A stretch of DNA of 64,000 nucleotides from JBCDHN01 sp965224535 (GTDB lineage Bacteria > Verrucomicrobiota > Verrucomicrobiia > Verrucomicrobiales > DEV007). Both the position numbers and the translations under genes were made by a program. Below the pieces are notes generated by a model. That model had not been told where the DNA came from, made no database searches, and worked only from the letters and a program-made list of their open reading frames with translations. Shown piece after piece: positions 7,728 through 16,294 of the stretch. Location of the stretch: contig CBDCZR010000043.1 of the NCBI GenBank assembly GCA_965224535.1, positions 62,001 through 126,000 on the forward strand. Direction: 5' to 3'. Numbering within the stretch: position 1 is the stretch's first letter; each line of letters begins with the position of its first letter.

Positions 7728-8338
7728 CCATTGGGGTCGTCCAACAGGTCCTGAAGCCTCTCGCGAAGAGATTCCGGAACCCGTTCGAGCCACGATTCGT
7801 CGATTTGGCCGATTTCCAGCATGTCGCGCAGGTGAACGCGGTCCTTGTCGCGAAACGAGGTCAATTTCATGCGCACCAAGGCTTCCAAGGCGACGAGCCG
7901 AAACTCGCCCGGTTGCTGATCTACTTCGTCAATCGACGGTGAAGGTTCCAACGCCTCGTCATCGACTTTTTCATCGGCAAAAATGATGTGAACCCCCTCG
8001 CTGGCCTTCGCGCCCGGGCCGTCCAGAAACATCTCGATGCGCCCTTTTCCACCAACGGAGCGATGTTGGAATCCGGCCTTTTCCATCGCAGCCTTTGCCG
8101 CCTCCAAATCCTCGCGGCGCAGCAAAATATCCACATCCCTGGTGTTTCTGACCACCGAATCATCAACGCGAGAGACCCAGGCGGCCACCGCGTTGCCGCC
8201 AATCACCGCGTAGGGGACACCGGCCGCTTCCAAGGCTTTCGTGGCGCGGATGAGACGGCGCCGGACTTTCTCAACACCGTTGGCCATGTTTTCCCAGGAA
8301 ACGGGTCCCCACTTTGGGTTCGGAGCAACCGTCGTCAT
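7724..8338 (-). CDS. Nucleotidyltransferase-fold protein (MNT/AbiEii-like)
   Basis: 204 residues. The nucleotidyltransferase fold is visible at residues 35-75: GVPYAVIGGNAVAAW followed by RNTRDVDILLRREDLEAA, where the IGG loop and the D-x-D pair are the usual nucleotide and metal-binding elements. The remainder (EFRLVALEALVRMKLTSFRDKDRVHLRDML) matches the helical tail found in minimal nucleotidyltransferases that sense or modify substrates. No HEPN or MNT partner is adjacent, so a toxin-antitoxin role is not supported here. It lies 26 bases upstream of nothing on its strand except the convergent small gene, so it is likely monocistronic. Confidence 0.8.
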   Translation of the reverse strand: MTTVAPNPKWGPVSWENMANGVEKVRRRLIRATKALEAAGVPYAVIGGNAVAAWVSRVDDSVVRNTRDVDILLRREDLEAAKAAMEKAGFQHRSVGGKGRIEMFLDGPGAKASEGVHIIFADEKVDDEALEPSPSIDEVDQQPGEFRLVALEALVRMKLTSFRDKDRVHLRDMLEIGQIDESWLERVPESLRERLQDLLDDPNG

Positions 8339-8364
8339 CTCGCAACGTTGCCCAAAAACAGCCG

Positions 8365-9822
8365 CTAAGCAATCACCTCCGGAATCGTCTTCGCGCCTTC
8401 CACGCCGACGAGCTTGTGATCCAGGCCGCCGTGGAAAAACGTGAGATGTTCGGGATCCAGGCCTAACAACGTCAAAATCGTCGCGTGAAGATTTTTCACG
8501 TGATAGCGGTTTTCGACCGCCATGCTGCCAAGATCGTCGGTTTGGCCGACGCTAACGCCTCCTTTCACCCCTCCACCCGCCATCCACATGGTGAAGCCGT
8601 AGCTGTTGTGGTCGCGGCCCGTTCCCTTGGCGTATTCCGCGGTCGGTTGGCGGCCGAATTCTCCGCCCCACACGATGAGGGTGTCTTCCAACATGCCCCG
8701 CCGCTTCAAATCGCGGATCAAGCCGGCAATCGGCCGGTCCGTGGCGCCGGCGTGGTGGTTGTGATTTTTCTCCAGGTCGCCGTGTGCATCCCAGTTATGG
8801 TCGTTATGCGCGCCACCGGAGTAAACCTGGATGAATCGCACGCCGCGCTCGACCAAGCGTCGCGCCATGAGGCATTTGCGCGCAAAATCCTGGGTTTGCG
8901 GGTTATCGAGGCCGTAGAGACGCTTGGTTTCGTCGCTTTCGCTGTCCAGATCGATCGCTTCCGGGGCGGTTGCCTGCATTTTGTAAGCCAACTCGTAGCT
9001 GGAGATGCGGGCGGCCAGGTTGGTGTTGTCGTAGCGTTTTTGCAGGTGATCAGAATTGAGCTGGTTGAGCGAATCGATGAGGATGCGTTGCTCGTTTGGC
9101 GTGATGCCATCGACGTTTTTGAGGTTCAAAATCGGGTCGCCCTGGCTACGAAACACCGTGCCCTGGTAGGTGGCGGGCATGAATCCGCTCGTCCAGTTTT
9201 TGGCGCCGGAGATGGGGCCGCCGGATTGGTCGAGCATGACCACGTAGCCCGGCAGATTCTCGTTTACGCTGCCCAGGCCGTAGTTGACCCAGCTTCCCAG
9301 CGAAGGCTTGCCGCTGATGATCGAGCCGCAGTTCATCATCAACAACGCGCTGCCGTGGATCGGTGAATCCGCGGTCATGGAGTGCAAGAAGGCGATGTCA
9401 TCGACACAGCCGCCAAGGTTTGGAAACAAATCGCTGACCCACTTCCCGCTCTGGCCGTATTGCTTGAATTTCCACTTCGGTTCGACAATGCGCCCCTGGT
9501 TTTTGCGGCCGCCGCGCCCAAAGGTCTTCACATCCACCGTCTTGCCGTCCATGCCATACATTGAGGGCTTGTAGTCGAAGGTGTCGATGTGGCTGGGGCC
9601 GCCGTACATGAAGAGAAAAATGACCGACTTCGCTTTCCCGAGTCGTTGCGGAGATTTGACCGCGAGGGGATTGGCCGTGGCTGCGTTGGCGGATTGGAAG
9701 AAACCGTCGCCGGCCAGCATTCCGGTTAGCGCAGTGGCCGTGAACCCTCCGCCCACGGTGTGGAGAAAATCGCGCCGCGTGCGGCCGCAGAACGTGTTTT
9801 GGGGCTTGTCGGGAATTTTCAT
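8365..9822 (-). CDS. DUF1501 family protein, Tat-exported
   Basis: 485 residues from ATG 9822 (MKIPDKPQNTFCGRTRRDFL). The twin-arginine signal TRRDFLHTVGGGFTATALTG implies export of a folded protein. The body is an alkaline-phosphatase/sulfatase-like fold: FLFMYGGPSHIDTFDYKP near the start, HDHNWDAHGD-type metal-binding stretch in the middle, and LIVWGGEFGRQPTAEY and GRDHNSYGFTMWMAGGGVKGG later. These are the signature stretches of DUF1501, very common in Verrucomicrobiota and Planctomycetes. DUF1501 genes usually sit beside a DUF1549/DUF1553 gene; here there is none next to it, though one lies 36 kb away. Confidence 0.93.
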   Translation of the reverse strand: MKIPDKPQNTFCGRTRRDFLHTVGGGFTATALTGMLAGDGFFQSANAATANPLAVKSPQRLGKAKSVIFLFMYGGPSHIDTFDYKPSMYGMDGKTVDVKTFGRGGRKNQGRIVEPKWKFKQYGQSGKWVSDLFPNLGGCVDDIAFLHSMTADSPIHGSALLMMNCGSIISGKPSLGSWVNYGLGSVNENLPGYVVMLDQSGGPISGAKNWTSGFMPATYQGTVFRSQGDPILNLKNVDGITPNEQRILIDSLNQLNSDHLQKRYDNTNLAARISSYELAYKMQATAPEAIDLDSESDETKRLYGLDNPQTQDFARKCLMARRLVERGVRFIQVYSGGAHNDHNWDAHGDLEKNHNHHAGATDRPIAGLIRDLKRRGMLEDTLIVWGGEFGRQPTAEYAKGTGRDHNSYGFTMWMAGGGVKGGVSVGQTDDLGSMAVENRYHVKNLHATILTLLGLDPEHLTFFHGGLDHKLVGVEGAKTIPEVIA

Positions 9823-9989
9823 GATGATTTCGGACGTTTCGCGGGTTGTTCCGCTCAATCTTGGCCTAAACCGAAGAATTTTGGGCGAAAAGCGACAATT
9901 TCAAGCGATTGCGCGGAATCCTGGAAACCGCGGGATTTGGTTGCGAATTCGCCGCTCCAGTCCTATGAATTTCGAAAACCTTGGCCGAC

Positions 9990-10679
9990 ATGAACCTGAA
10001 ACAGCGCACAATCCGGATTGCCCTAGTTATGGCCGCAATCCTCACACCTTTCTCCCAAGCAGGACCCACGGGTTACGGAACAGATCGCCACGCAGAAGAG
10101 TTTTCGGACTTTTTCGGCGCCTTGCTCTACGGCCCCAGGATCGACCCGCTTTGGGACGCGAGAACCGACACGCCCAATCTCCAGGAAATGGACCGGCGCA
10201 TCCACGTCGTGCAAACGTTTTTGGGGCCGGCAGGCGCGGATTTGGTGGATTTGCGCGAACAATTGGCCCTGGGGATGACGCGCCGGGAATACGAGTTGTC
10301 GGCGTTTTTCACAGTCAAGGAAATCAGCAAATACGTGACGGAATTCGAGCATCCGCCTCGGTTTTACGGGGGTTACATTGGCGGGGACCAAGTGAAATAC
10401 GCCTTGCGTTGGCTCGACTCGAAAGCCGTTATCGGCCTCTACTATTTTGCGCCTCCCAACGGTCAAGGGGTGGATCACTACGCCATGTTGGAGGGGCACA
10501 ATGCGCGTAGTGGCCGGCTCTATTTTGAGGAATATGATGGCGCGACAATGAGTGGAGAAATTTTCCTGCGCAAGCGCCTAACCAACGACACCATCAATTG
10601 GGAAGGCGAACGCCGGGGGAGCGACGCGCGACGCGCCAGCGCAATGATGTGGCGCCGGCGAAGCGCCTACGGAGAGTAA
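9990..10679 (+). CDS. Secreted hypothetical protein, 229 aa
   Basis: The ATG at 9990 gives a good signal peptide (MNLKQRTIRIALVMAAILTPFSQA|G); a TTG three codons upstream is also in frame. The mature part has no transmembrane helix. It contains RFYGGYIGGDQVKYALRWLDSK and GVDHYAMLEGHNARSGRLYFEEYDG stretches suggestive of a mixed alpha/beta domain, and a basic C-terminus (WRRRSAYGE). No cysteine pairs or obvious catalytic motif. Divergent from the DUF1501 gene, with about 170 bases between them that must hold both promoters. Function unknown. Confidence 0.7.
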   Translation: MNLKQRTIRIALVMAAILTPFSQAGPTGYGTDRHAEEFSDFFGALLYGPRIDPLWDARTDTPNLQEMDRRIHVVQTFLGPAGADLVDLREQLALGMTRREYELSAFFTVKEISKYVTEFEHPPRFYGGYIGGDQVKYALRWLDSKAVIGLYYFAPPNGQGVDHYAMLEGHNARSGRLYFEEYDGATMSGEIFLRKRLTNDTINWEGERRGSDARRASAMMWRRRSAYGE

Positions 10680-10747
10680 GGCCGTTACTTGGTGTTCAGG
10701 TGTCCGCCGGCGTTGCAAAGCCTCGCAGCAACTGATAGGCTGAGGCA

Positions 10748-12427
10748 ATGTCCTCTTCAACTCTGCCAATCGCCATCGGCCAAGACAACTTTCGTTGGTT
10801 GCGGGAGAATGGAGGCTACTTTGTCGATAAATCGCGGCTCATTGCCGAGGTGGTCGAATCAAAAGCCGCTGTGACGTTGGTCACCCGCCCGCGCCGCATG
10901 GGGAAGTCGTTGAATCTCTCGATGCTGCGTTACTTCTTCAGTAGCACGGAAGAAAACACCGCGCCGTTGTTTGAAGGGCTGGAAATTGCCGACAATCCCG
11001 AGTTGATGGCCTTGCAGGGGCAATTTCCCGTGATCTATGTTTCGCTCAAGGGTATTCGCGCGCTAGATTGGGAAGGTGCGAGTGTACAGCTCTTTGACGA
11101 TATTCGAAGGCTTTGCCGCGGTTTTGAATACTTGATGGAATCGGAGAAGGTGAGTTCTTCTCTCAAGAGCGAGCTTAGCTCCATCTTGTCTGGGACCAAA
11201 GATCACTGCCGCCATGAAAGCACGCTTTCGGCCTTGGTTGAAGCCTTGCACGCCCACCACGAAAAACCGGCCATTCTTTTGATCGACGAATACGATGCTC
11301 CGCTGCAGCGCGCTTATCAAAACGGCTTCTACAAGGAAATGGTGGCTTTTATGCAGCGCTTTCTGGATGTGCTGAAGAGTTCCGATCACCTCCATAAGGC
11401 GTTCCTTACCGGTTGTCTGCGTATTGCCAAGGAGTCGCTTTTTTCCACGTTGAACAACTTTGTGGTCCACACCGTGCAGGATCATTCGCCCTACGACCGC
11501 TACTTTGGCTTCACGCCGCGAGAAGTGGAAAAAATTCTCGCGGATGCGAACATGAGCGAACACTGGGATATCGTAGAACAGTGGTATGATGGCTATCAGT
11601 TTGGCGATACCCGAATCTACAATCCGTGGTCGGTGCTGAACTATATAGCGGAAGGCGGCAGGGAGCCTAAGCCGTATTGGCGAAACACTTCCGAAGATGT
11701 GTTGCTCCATCAGCGCCTGGAACAAGCACAGCTAGGGCTGCATTCGGATTTGGAGACGCTGCTGGAAGGAAAACCAATCGAACGCGAGGTGCGGGACAGC
11801 ATCACTTTCCGGGAATTGGGCCAAATGAAGGAAGATGTTTGGTCGCTCTTGGTGCATACCGGTTATTTGAACGCCGAAGCGCTAAACGCGACCGAATTCG
11901 GCCACTACTGCCGCTTGCGATTGCCGAACTACGAGGTGGGTGGCGCGTTTGCGGGGTTTATTCGTTACCTGGTGCCGGAATTCGACTATGTAGCCCAGAG
12001 AACCATCTTCCACGCGCTCAGGGACGGCGATGTGGAGAAGTTAGGGGCGGCGTTGACGGAAATGGTGCAGTTTCTCAGCTACCACGACAAAGTCGCCAAG
12101 CAACCGGAAGCGGCATTTCACGCCTTTGTCCTGGGTTTGATCGCTTTTGGGAGGAGCAACTACGAAATTAGCTCCAACCCGGAGAGCGGAATCGGGAGAA
12201 CGGATGTGTTGTTACGTCCGCGGCGTCCGGGACCCGATTTTCCAGGAATCGTGATCGAATTCAAGTCGCTGAAATCTGAGGAGGATGTGGATCCGGCATT
12301 GGACAAGGCCTTGGAGCAAATCCAGGAGCGAAACTACGCACAGGCGTTAGAGAAAGCCGGAGTGGAACAGATCAAGCGTTATGCCATCGTGTTGCGGGAC
12401 AAGCAGGTTACGGCGCGGCTGGGTTAG
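10748..12427 (+). CDS. AAA-ATPase-like protein with C-terminal PD-(D/E)XK nuclease domain
   Basis: 559 residues. The order matches the AAA-ATPase_like (PF09820) plus PDDEXK_9 (PF08011) family. The N-terminus reads IGQDNFRWLRENGGYFVDKSRLIAEV. Then come Walker A in TRPRRMGKSLNLSML (about residue 46-55), Walker B in PAILLIDEYDAPLQRAY, and the sensor stretch FLTGCLRIAKESLFSTLNNF. At the end is a nuclease-fold core GRTDVLLRPRRPGPDFPGIVIEFKSLK (D ... E-F-K). These genes are typical of Bacteroidetes and PVC accessory genomes, and their biological role is not established. Base composition is visibly more AT-rich than the flanking genes, suggesting acquisition by transfer. A short gap precedes the following propeller gene. 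Confidence 0.92.
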   Translation: MSSSTLPIAIGQDNFRWLRENGGYFVDKSRLIAEVVESKAAVTLVTRPRRMGKSLNLSMLRYFFSSTEENTAPLFEGLEIADNPELMALQGQFPVIYVSLKGIRALDWEGASVQLFDDIRRLCRGFEYLMESEKVSSSLKSELSSILSGTKDHCRHESTLSALVEALHAHHEKPAILLIDEYDAPLQRAYQNGFYKEMVAFMQRFLDVLKSSDHLHKAFLTGCLRIAKESLFSTLNNFVVHTVQDHSPYDRYFGFTPREVEKILADANMSEHWDIVEQWYDGYQFGDTRIYNPWSVLNYIAEGGREPKPYWRNTSEDVLLHQRLEQAQLGLHSDLETLLEGKPIEREVRDSITFRELGQMKEDVWSLLVHTGYLNAEALNATEFGHYCRLRLPNYEVGGAFAGFIRYLVPEFDYVAQRTIFHALRDGDVEKLGAALTEMVQFLSYHDKVAKQPEAAFHAFVLGLIAFGRSNYEISSNPESGIGRTDVLLRPRRPGPDFPGIVIEFKSLKSEEDVDPALDKALEQIQERNYAQALEKAGVEQIKRYAIVLRDKQVTARLG

Positions 12428-12503
12428 ATTCGATCCGGTTGAAAACTCCGTGCTTCGCCGGGGGTGCAATCTTAAGACTACTTCAACTCCTACCGCGCTT
12501 CAG

Positions 12504-14984
12504 ATGCCCAATTCCCGTTCATTGATCCTAACCCTGTTCCTTGCCAGTACTGCTTTTGTCGCCGCTCAAGAAGTGAGCTTCACCGAACCGCCCACGGCGC
12601 AGGGTAACCAAATTAGTTTCGCAGTCTCCGCGGCAACGGATGCCGAAGTGTCGATTCTCGACGCAAAGGGCGAAGTGGTGCGCCATCTGGCGGCCGGGCG
12701 CCTGGGAGAAAACGCTCCGGCTCCTTTGCTGCCCGGTTCGCTGAAACAGACGCTGACCTGGGATGGCGCGGACGATCGGGGAGAAGCCCCCGGAAAAGAA
12801 CGCGGACCGTTTCAAGCGCGGGTTCGGCTGGGTTTGCGCCCGGCGTTGGACGAGTTTCTGGGCGACAATCCGGCGGCGCTGGGCTCAGTTCGCGCGTTAG
12901 CCACGAGCCCTTCCGGCGAGCTGTTTGTGTTCCACGTTTTCGGCGAAGTTCACCCTTTCGATGGCTCGCCGACGTGCACGGTGTTCGATTCCGACGGCAA
13001 CTATTTGCGCACCATTCTGCCGTTCGCGGAGAGCGCGGATTCGGGCCTGAAACGTCTGACCCTTGAGGATGGCTCCCAAGTTCCGTTTCTCTACCAGGCG
13101 GAAACGCGTTCGCTGCTGCCGGGAGCGGGAGATTTGCCCGCGCAACGTCCGGTGGCGACCAGCGATGGCCGGTTGGCGTTCGTCGCCATCCGCGAAGGAC
13201 CGAAGCGTTACGCCCAGGCCGGCGCAAATCAGGTGCTGGTGCTGCAAACCGCCGACGGTGAGCCTGCCAAACCCTTCGCCGGCCCGGTTTTGACGACAAA
13301 TTCGTCCACGGCGGCTTGTTTGGCGCTTTCTCCGGACGAACGCACGATTTTCGCCACCGGCTTGCGCGACGGCCCCTACAGAAAGAAGAAGCCGCACCAC
13401 GTGGTTTACCAATTCGGCTGGGATGCGGAAAAACCGCGGATTTTCGCCGGTGAGCTGAATTCGTCAGGCTCGGACGAGGGGCATCTCGACGATCCGCGCA
13501 GCGTCGCGGTTGATGGCGCCGGAAACGTCTACGTCGCCGACCTTGGCAACGACCGGATCGCGATTTTTGCGCCGGACGGCAGTTGGTTAGGGTCGATTCC
13601 GGTGGATTCGCCGGTGCGCGTCGAGGTTCACGCCAAAACGGGCGCGATTTACGTGGTTGGCGGCGAAAAAACGGATCAACTGACGAAATTCGCCGCGCTG
13701 GACCAACCCAAACCGGTGGCGACCCTAACATTGCCCTCGTTCAAGCACGATTTCTACACCGTGGTGATGGCGTTGGATCAATCCGCGAAAACGCCGGTGT
13801 TGTGGCTCGGTTCGCCGCGTGGCCGCTACGCCAAGTTCGATCTGCTGCGCATCGAGGACCGTGGCGACACCTTTGCCGAGCCGGTGGACGTCGGCCGCAA
13901 AAATCGGGAGGCGAAGCCCTACGCCGGCCCGGTTTTGGGCTTGGCGCTGGATCGGCGCGGCAATCGCCTGCTGGTCAATTCGCAGGTCTACGATTTGGCG
14001 GAAAAAACCTGGAAACGCGGGATCCGCGAAGCCGGAGGCAAGTCGATCGGCGGCTTGGGCGTGGGTTCGTTTGGGCTCGACGGCCACTTTTACTCGCAAA
14101 TCTACCCAAATTTCGTGCGCCGCCTCGGCCCGGACCTCAAACCCGCGCCGTTTGCGGAAAACGCCTCGCGGCGCGGAGATTTGCTCAGTCCGATCGAAGG
14201 AACGATGCGCGCCCGAGGCCGCGGCGTAACTGCGGATGCCGCCGGCAACGTCTACGTCCTGTGGGAGGACACGGAGAATTTCACCCGCGGTCAGGCCTAC
14301 AACCACCTCTACGTCTACGGCCCTAACGGAGCCCTCAAAACCGCCAAACTGATCGAATCGCGCATTCGCAGCCTCAACTCCGTGCGTCTGGACCCGGCGG
14401 GAAATATTTACCTGGCGTTGGGTTTGCGCCCGGGCGAATCCACCTTGCCGCCGGGGCTCGAGGGCCAGGTCCCCGCTGGGCGAGAAGACCCGGATGCGGT
14501 CGGCGAAATCAACGCTTATCCGATGATGTACGGCAGCATCGTCAAGTTTGGTCCGGAGGGTGGCGCGATCGTCGAAGACGCCGGTCCGGAGGCCCTAACC
14601 TGCAACTTCGCCTTCGGGTCGCCGATGCAAATTCGCGGCGCGCAGTGGATTTTTTCCGGCGCCAGCCCTGTGGTCTCCTGGCGCACGCCCGGCACGCCAG
14701 ACATCTGCAACTGCGAGTCGCCGCGCTTCGATGTCGATGCCTACGGACGCGTGTTTTTCCCGGATGCGGCGCGATTTCGCGTGGGAATCCTCGATACCGG
14801 CGGAAATCTGCTGGGTTGGTTCGGCGCCTACGGAAACGTGGATTCGGACGCCGAATTTCCGTTTTACTGGCCGTATTCGGTCAGCGCCGATGCGGATGGC
14901 CACGTTTACGTCGGCGATCGTCTCAACCGGCGGGTGGCGTCTGTGCGGTTGGAATTCGCGCAAACGGCGGTTTGTGACTTGTGA
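12504..14984 (+). CDS. Large secreted NHL/beta-propeller protein
   Basis: 826 residues from ATG 12504, chosen for its signal peptide MPNSRSLILTLFLASTAFVAAQ; the frame is open further upstream but overlaps the previous gene. After the signal comes a FlgD/Ig-like domain (VSILDAKGEVVRHLAAGRLGE ... QTLTWDGADDRGEAPGKERGPFQARV). A long propeller follows with NHL-type blades such as DDPRSVAVDGAGNVYVADLGNDRIAIFAPDG and SVRLDPAGNIYLALG. The pattern is that of secreted carbohydrate or peptide-binding propellers of PVC bacteria. Two cysteines near the C-terminus (CNCESPRFD) could form a disulfide or bind metal. Ligand unknown. It ends 16 bases from the convergent EboD-like gene. Confidence 0.85.
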   Translation: MPNSRSLILTLFLASTAFVAAQEVSFTEPPTAQGNQISFAVSAATDAEVSILDAKGEVVRHLAAGRLGENAPAPLLPGSLKQTLTWDGADDRGEAPGKERGPFQARVRLGLRPALDEFLGDNPAALGSVRALATSPSGELFVFHVFGEVHPFDGSPTCTVFDSDGNYLRTILPFAESADSGLKRLTLEDGSQVPFLYQAETRSLLPGAGDLPAQRPVATSDGRLAFVAIREGPKRYAQAGANQVLVLQTADGEPAKPFAGPVLTTNSSTAACLALSPDERTIFATGLRDGPYRKKKPHHVVYQFGWDAEKPRIFAGELNSSGSDEGHLDDPRSVAVDGAGNVYVADLGNDRIAIFAPDGSWLGSIPVDSPVRVEVHAKTGAIYVVGGEKTDQLTKFAALDQPKPVATLTLPSFKHDFYTVVMALDQSAKTPVLWLGSPRGRYAKFDLLRIEDRGDTFAEPVDVGRKNREAKPYAGPVLGLALDRRGNRLLVNSQVYDLAEKTWKRGIREAGGKSIGGLGVGSFGLDGHFYSQIYPNFVRRLGPDLKPAPFAENASRRGDLLSPIEGTMRARGRGVTADAAGNVYVLWEDTENFTRGQAYNHLYVYGPNGALKTAKLIESRIRSLNSVRLDPAGNIYLALGLRPGESTLPPGLEGQVPAGREDPDAVGEINAYPMMYGSIVKFGPEGGAIVEDAGPEALTCNFAFGSPMQIRGAQWIFSGASPVVSWRTPGTPDICNCESPRFDVDAYGRVFFPDAARFRVGILDTGGNLLGWFGAYGNVDSDAEFPFYWPYSVSADADGHVYVGDRLNRRVASVRLEFAQTAVCDL

Positions 14985-15000
14985 GCGGGAAATGATTCGC

Positions 15001-16203
15001 TCACACAACCATCCGCGAAGCTGAAAGCGCCACCTTGGGTGCGGAAACCGGCAAACGCAGCCTCAATTCCTCCAAAACGGCGGGAATCTCGTTTTCCGCC
15101 ATTTCGTGAATCTCGATGGCGCTGCCAATTCCGGTGACCATGGTGATCGTGAGGCGGCCGCCGAGATGCTCGCGAAATTCTTCCAGACCGCGCAGAATGG
15201 CCAAGCGATCCCCGTCGGCGGCTTCCAGATCGCGGTCGTAAAGCGCGAAACCGACCTGTTCCAGCAGGGTCAAAATGCGCGAGCAATCGGCATCGCCAAG
15301 CAAGTCGGCGCGGCGTGCGTAGATGAGGTCGATGGCCATGCCGATGGCGACCGCCTGGCCGTGGCCGACGCGAAAATTCGAGATTTGCTCCAGCTTGTGG
15401 GCGCTCCAGTGGCCGAAATCCAACGGCCGGGACGAACCCAACTCAAACGGGTCGCCGCCGTGGGCGATGTGGTTCATGTGCAGCTCCGCGCTGCGGCGAA
15501 TCACGTTTTCCAGCGCGTCTTCGTCCAGGTTGGCCAGGGCATCGGCGTTCGCCTCGATGGATGAGAAAAAGTCGCCGTCGCGGATGAGAGCCACCTTGAT
15601 GGCCTCGATGATTCCAGCGCGGCGTTCGGGCTCGGGGAGCGACTGGAGAAAGGTGACGTCGTTGATGATGGCGAAGGGCACGGCAAACGAGCCGACCCAA
15701 TTTTTTTTGCCGAACACGTTGACCCCGTTCTTCACTCCCACTCCGCCGTCGCCCTGGCTGAGCGTGGTGGTGGGGATGCGAATGTGACGCACGCCGCGAT
15801 GGGCTGTGGCCGCGGCGAATCCCACCAAATCCAGAATCGCCCCGCCGCCAACGGCGATGACGTAGGAATGGCGGCAGATTTTGCCTTCGTGGATCGCTTG
15901 CCAGATTTGCTCCACCAGCCGCCACTGATTTTTGCAGGATTCGCCGCCGGGCAGGACGATCGGCGCCGCCACGAGTTCGAGCACGCCGTCGTGATGCTGG
16001 AAATAGCGCGTGATGCGCGAAACGAGCCCGTCGTTGGCCCGCAACAGTCCGTCATCTACGAAGACGAGCACCTTGGCCCGCGTTTGGCCGGGTTCCAGGG
16101 CGGCCGCGATCATCCCGCTCAGGGTCTCGTTGCCCGCGTCGAACACTTCGCGCGTGAAAATGGCGCGGTGCTCCAGGTTCAGGGTGATGGTGCGGGAAAT
16201 CAT
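15001..16203 (-). CDS. 3-dehydroquinate synthase-family sugar-phosphate cyclase, EboD-like
   Basis: 400 residues from ATG 16203; the longer open frame to 16368 adds low-complexity residues and overlaps the upstream gene. The NAD-binding GGGAILDLVGFAAATAHRG, the IPTTTLSQGDGGVGVKNGVN segment and the metal-ligand region (GSSRPLDFGHWSAHKLE, RVGHGQAVAIGMAID) identify the DHQS superfamily. The exact wording, especially GSSRPLDFGHW and HMNHIAHGGDPFE, is that of the EboD branch rather than classical AroB, so the substrate may be a sedoheptulose-type sugar phosphate rather than DAHP. EboD normally sits in an eboABCDEF cluster that is absent here. Last gene of the long minus-strand run. Confidence 0.85.
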   Translation of the reverse strand: MISRTITLNLEHRAIFTREVFDAGNETLSGMIAAALEPGQTRAKVLVFVDDGLLRANDGLVSRITRYFQHHDGVLELVAAPIVLPGGESCKNQWRLVEQIWQAIHEGKICRHSYVIAVGGGAILDLVGFAAATAHRGVRHIRIPTTTLSQGDGGVGVKNGVNVFGKKNWVGSFAVPFAIINDVTFLQSLPEPERRAGIIEAIKVALIRDGDFFSSIEANADALANLDEDALENVIRRSAELHMNHIAHGGDPFELGSSRPLDFGHWSAHKLEQISNFRVGHGQAVAIGMAIDLIYARRADLLGDADCSRILTLLEQVGFALYDRDLEAADGDRLAILRGLEEFREHLGGRLTITMVTGIGSAIEIHEMAENEIPAVLEELRLRLPVSAPKVALSASRMVV

Positions 16204-16294
16204 GCGCAGGGGAAGGGGCGCAATGTTCGAGACGCTGGACGGCGCGTCAAGCTTTCGTGTTCGCGTGGCGCAGGCGCCGGCTTGCGCTGCGGAG

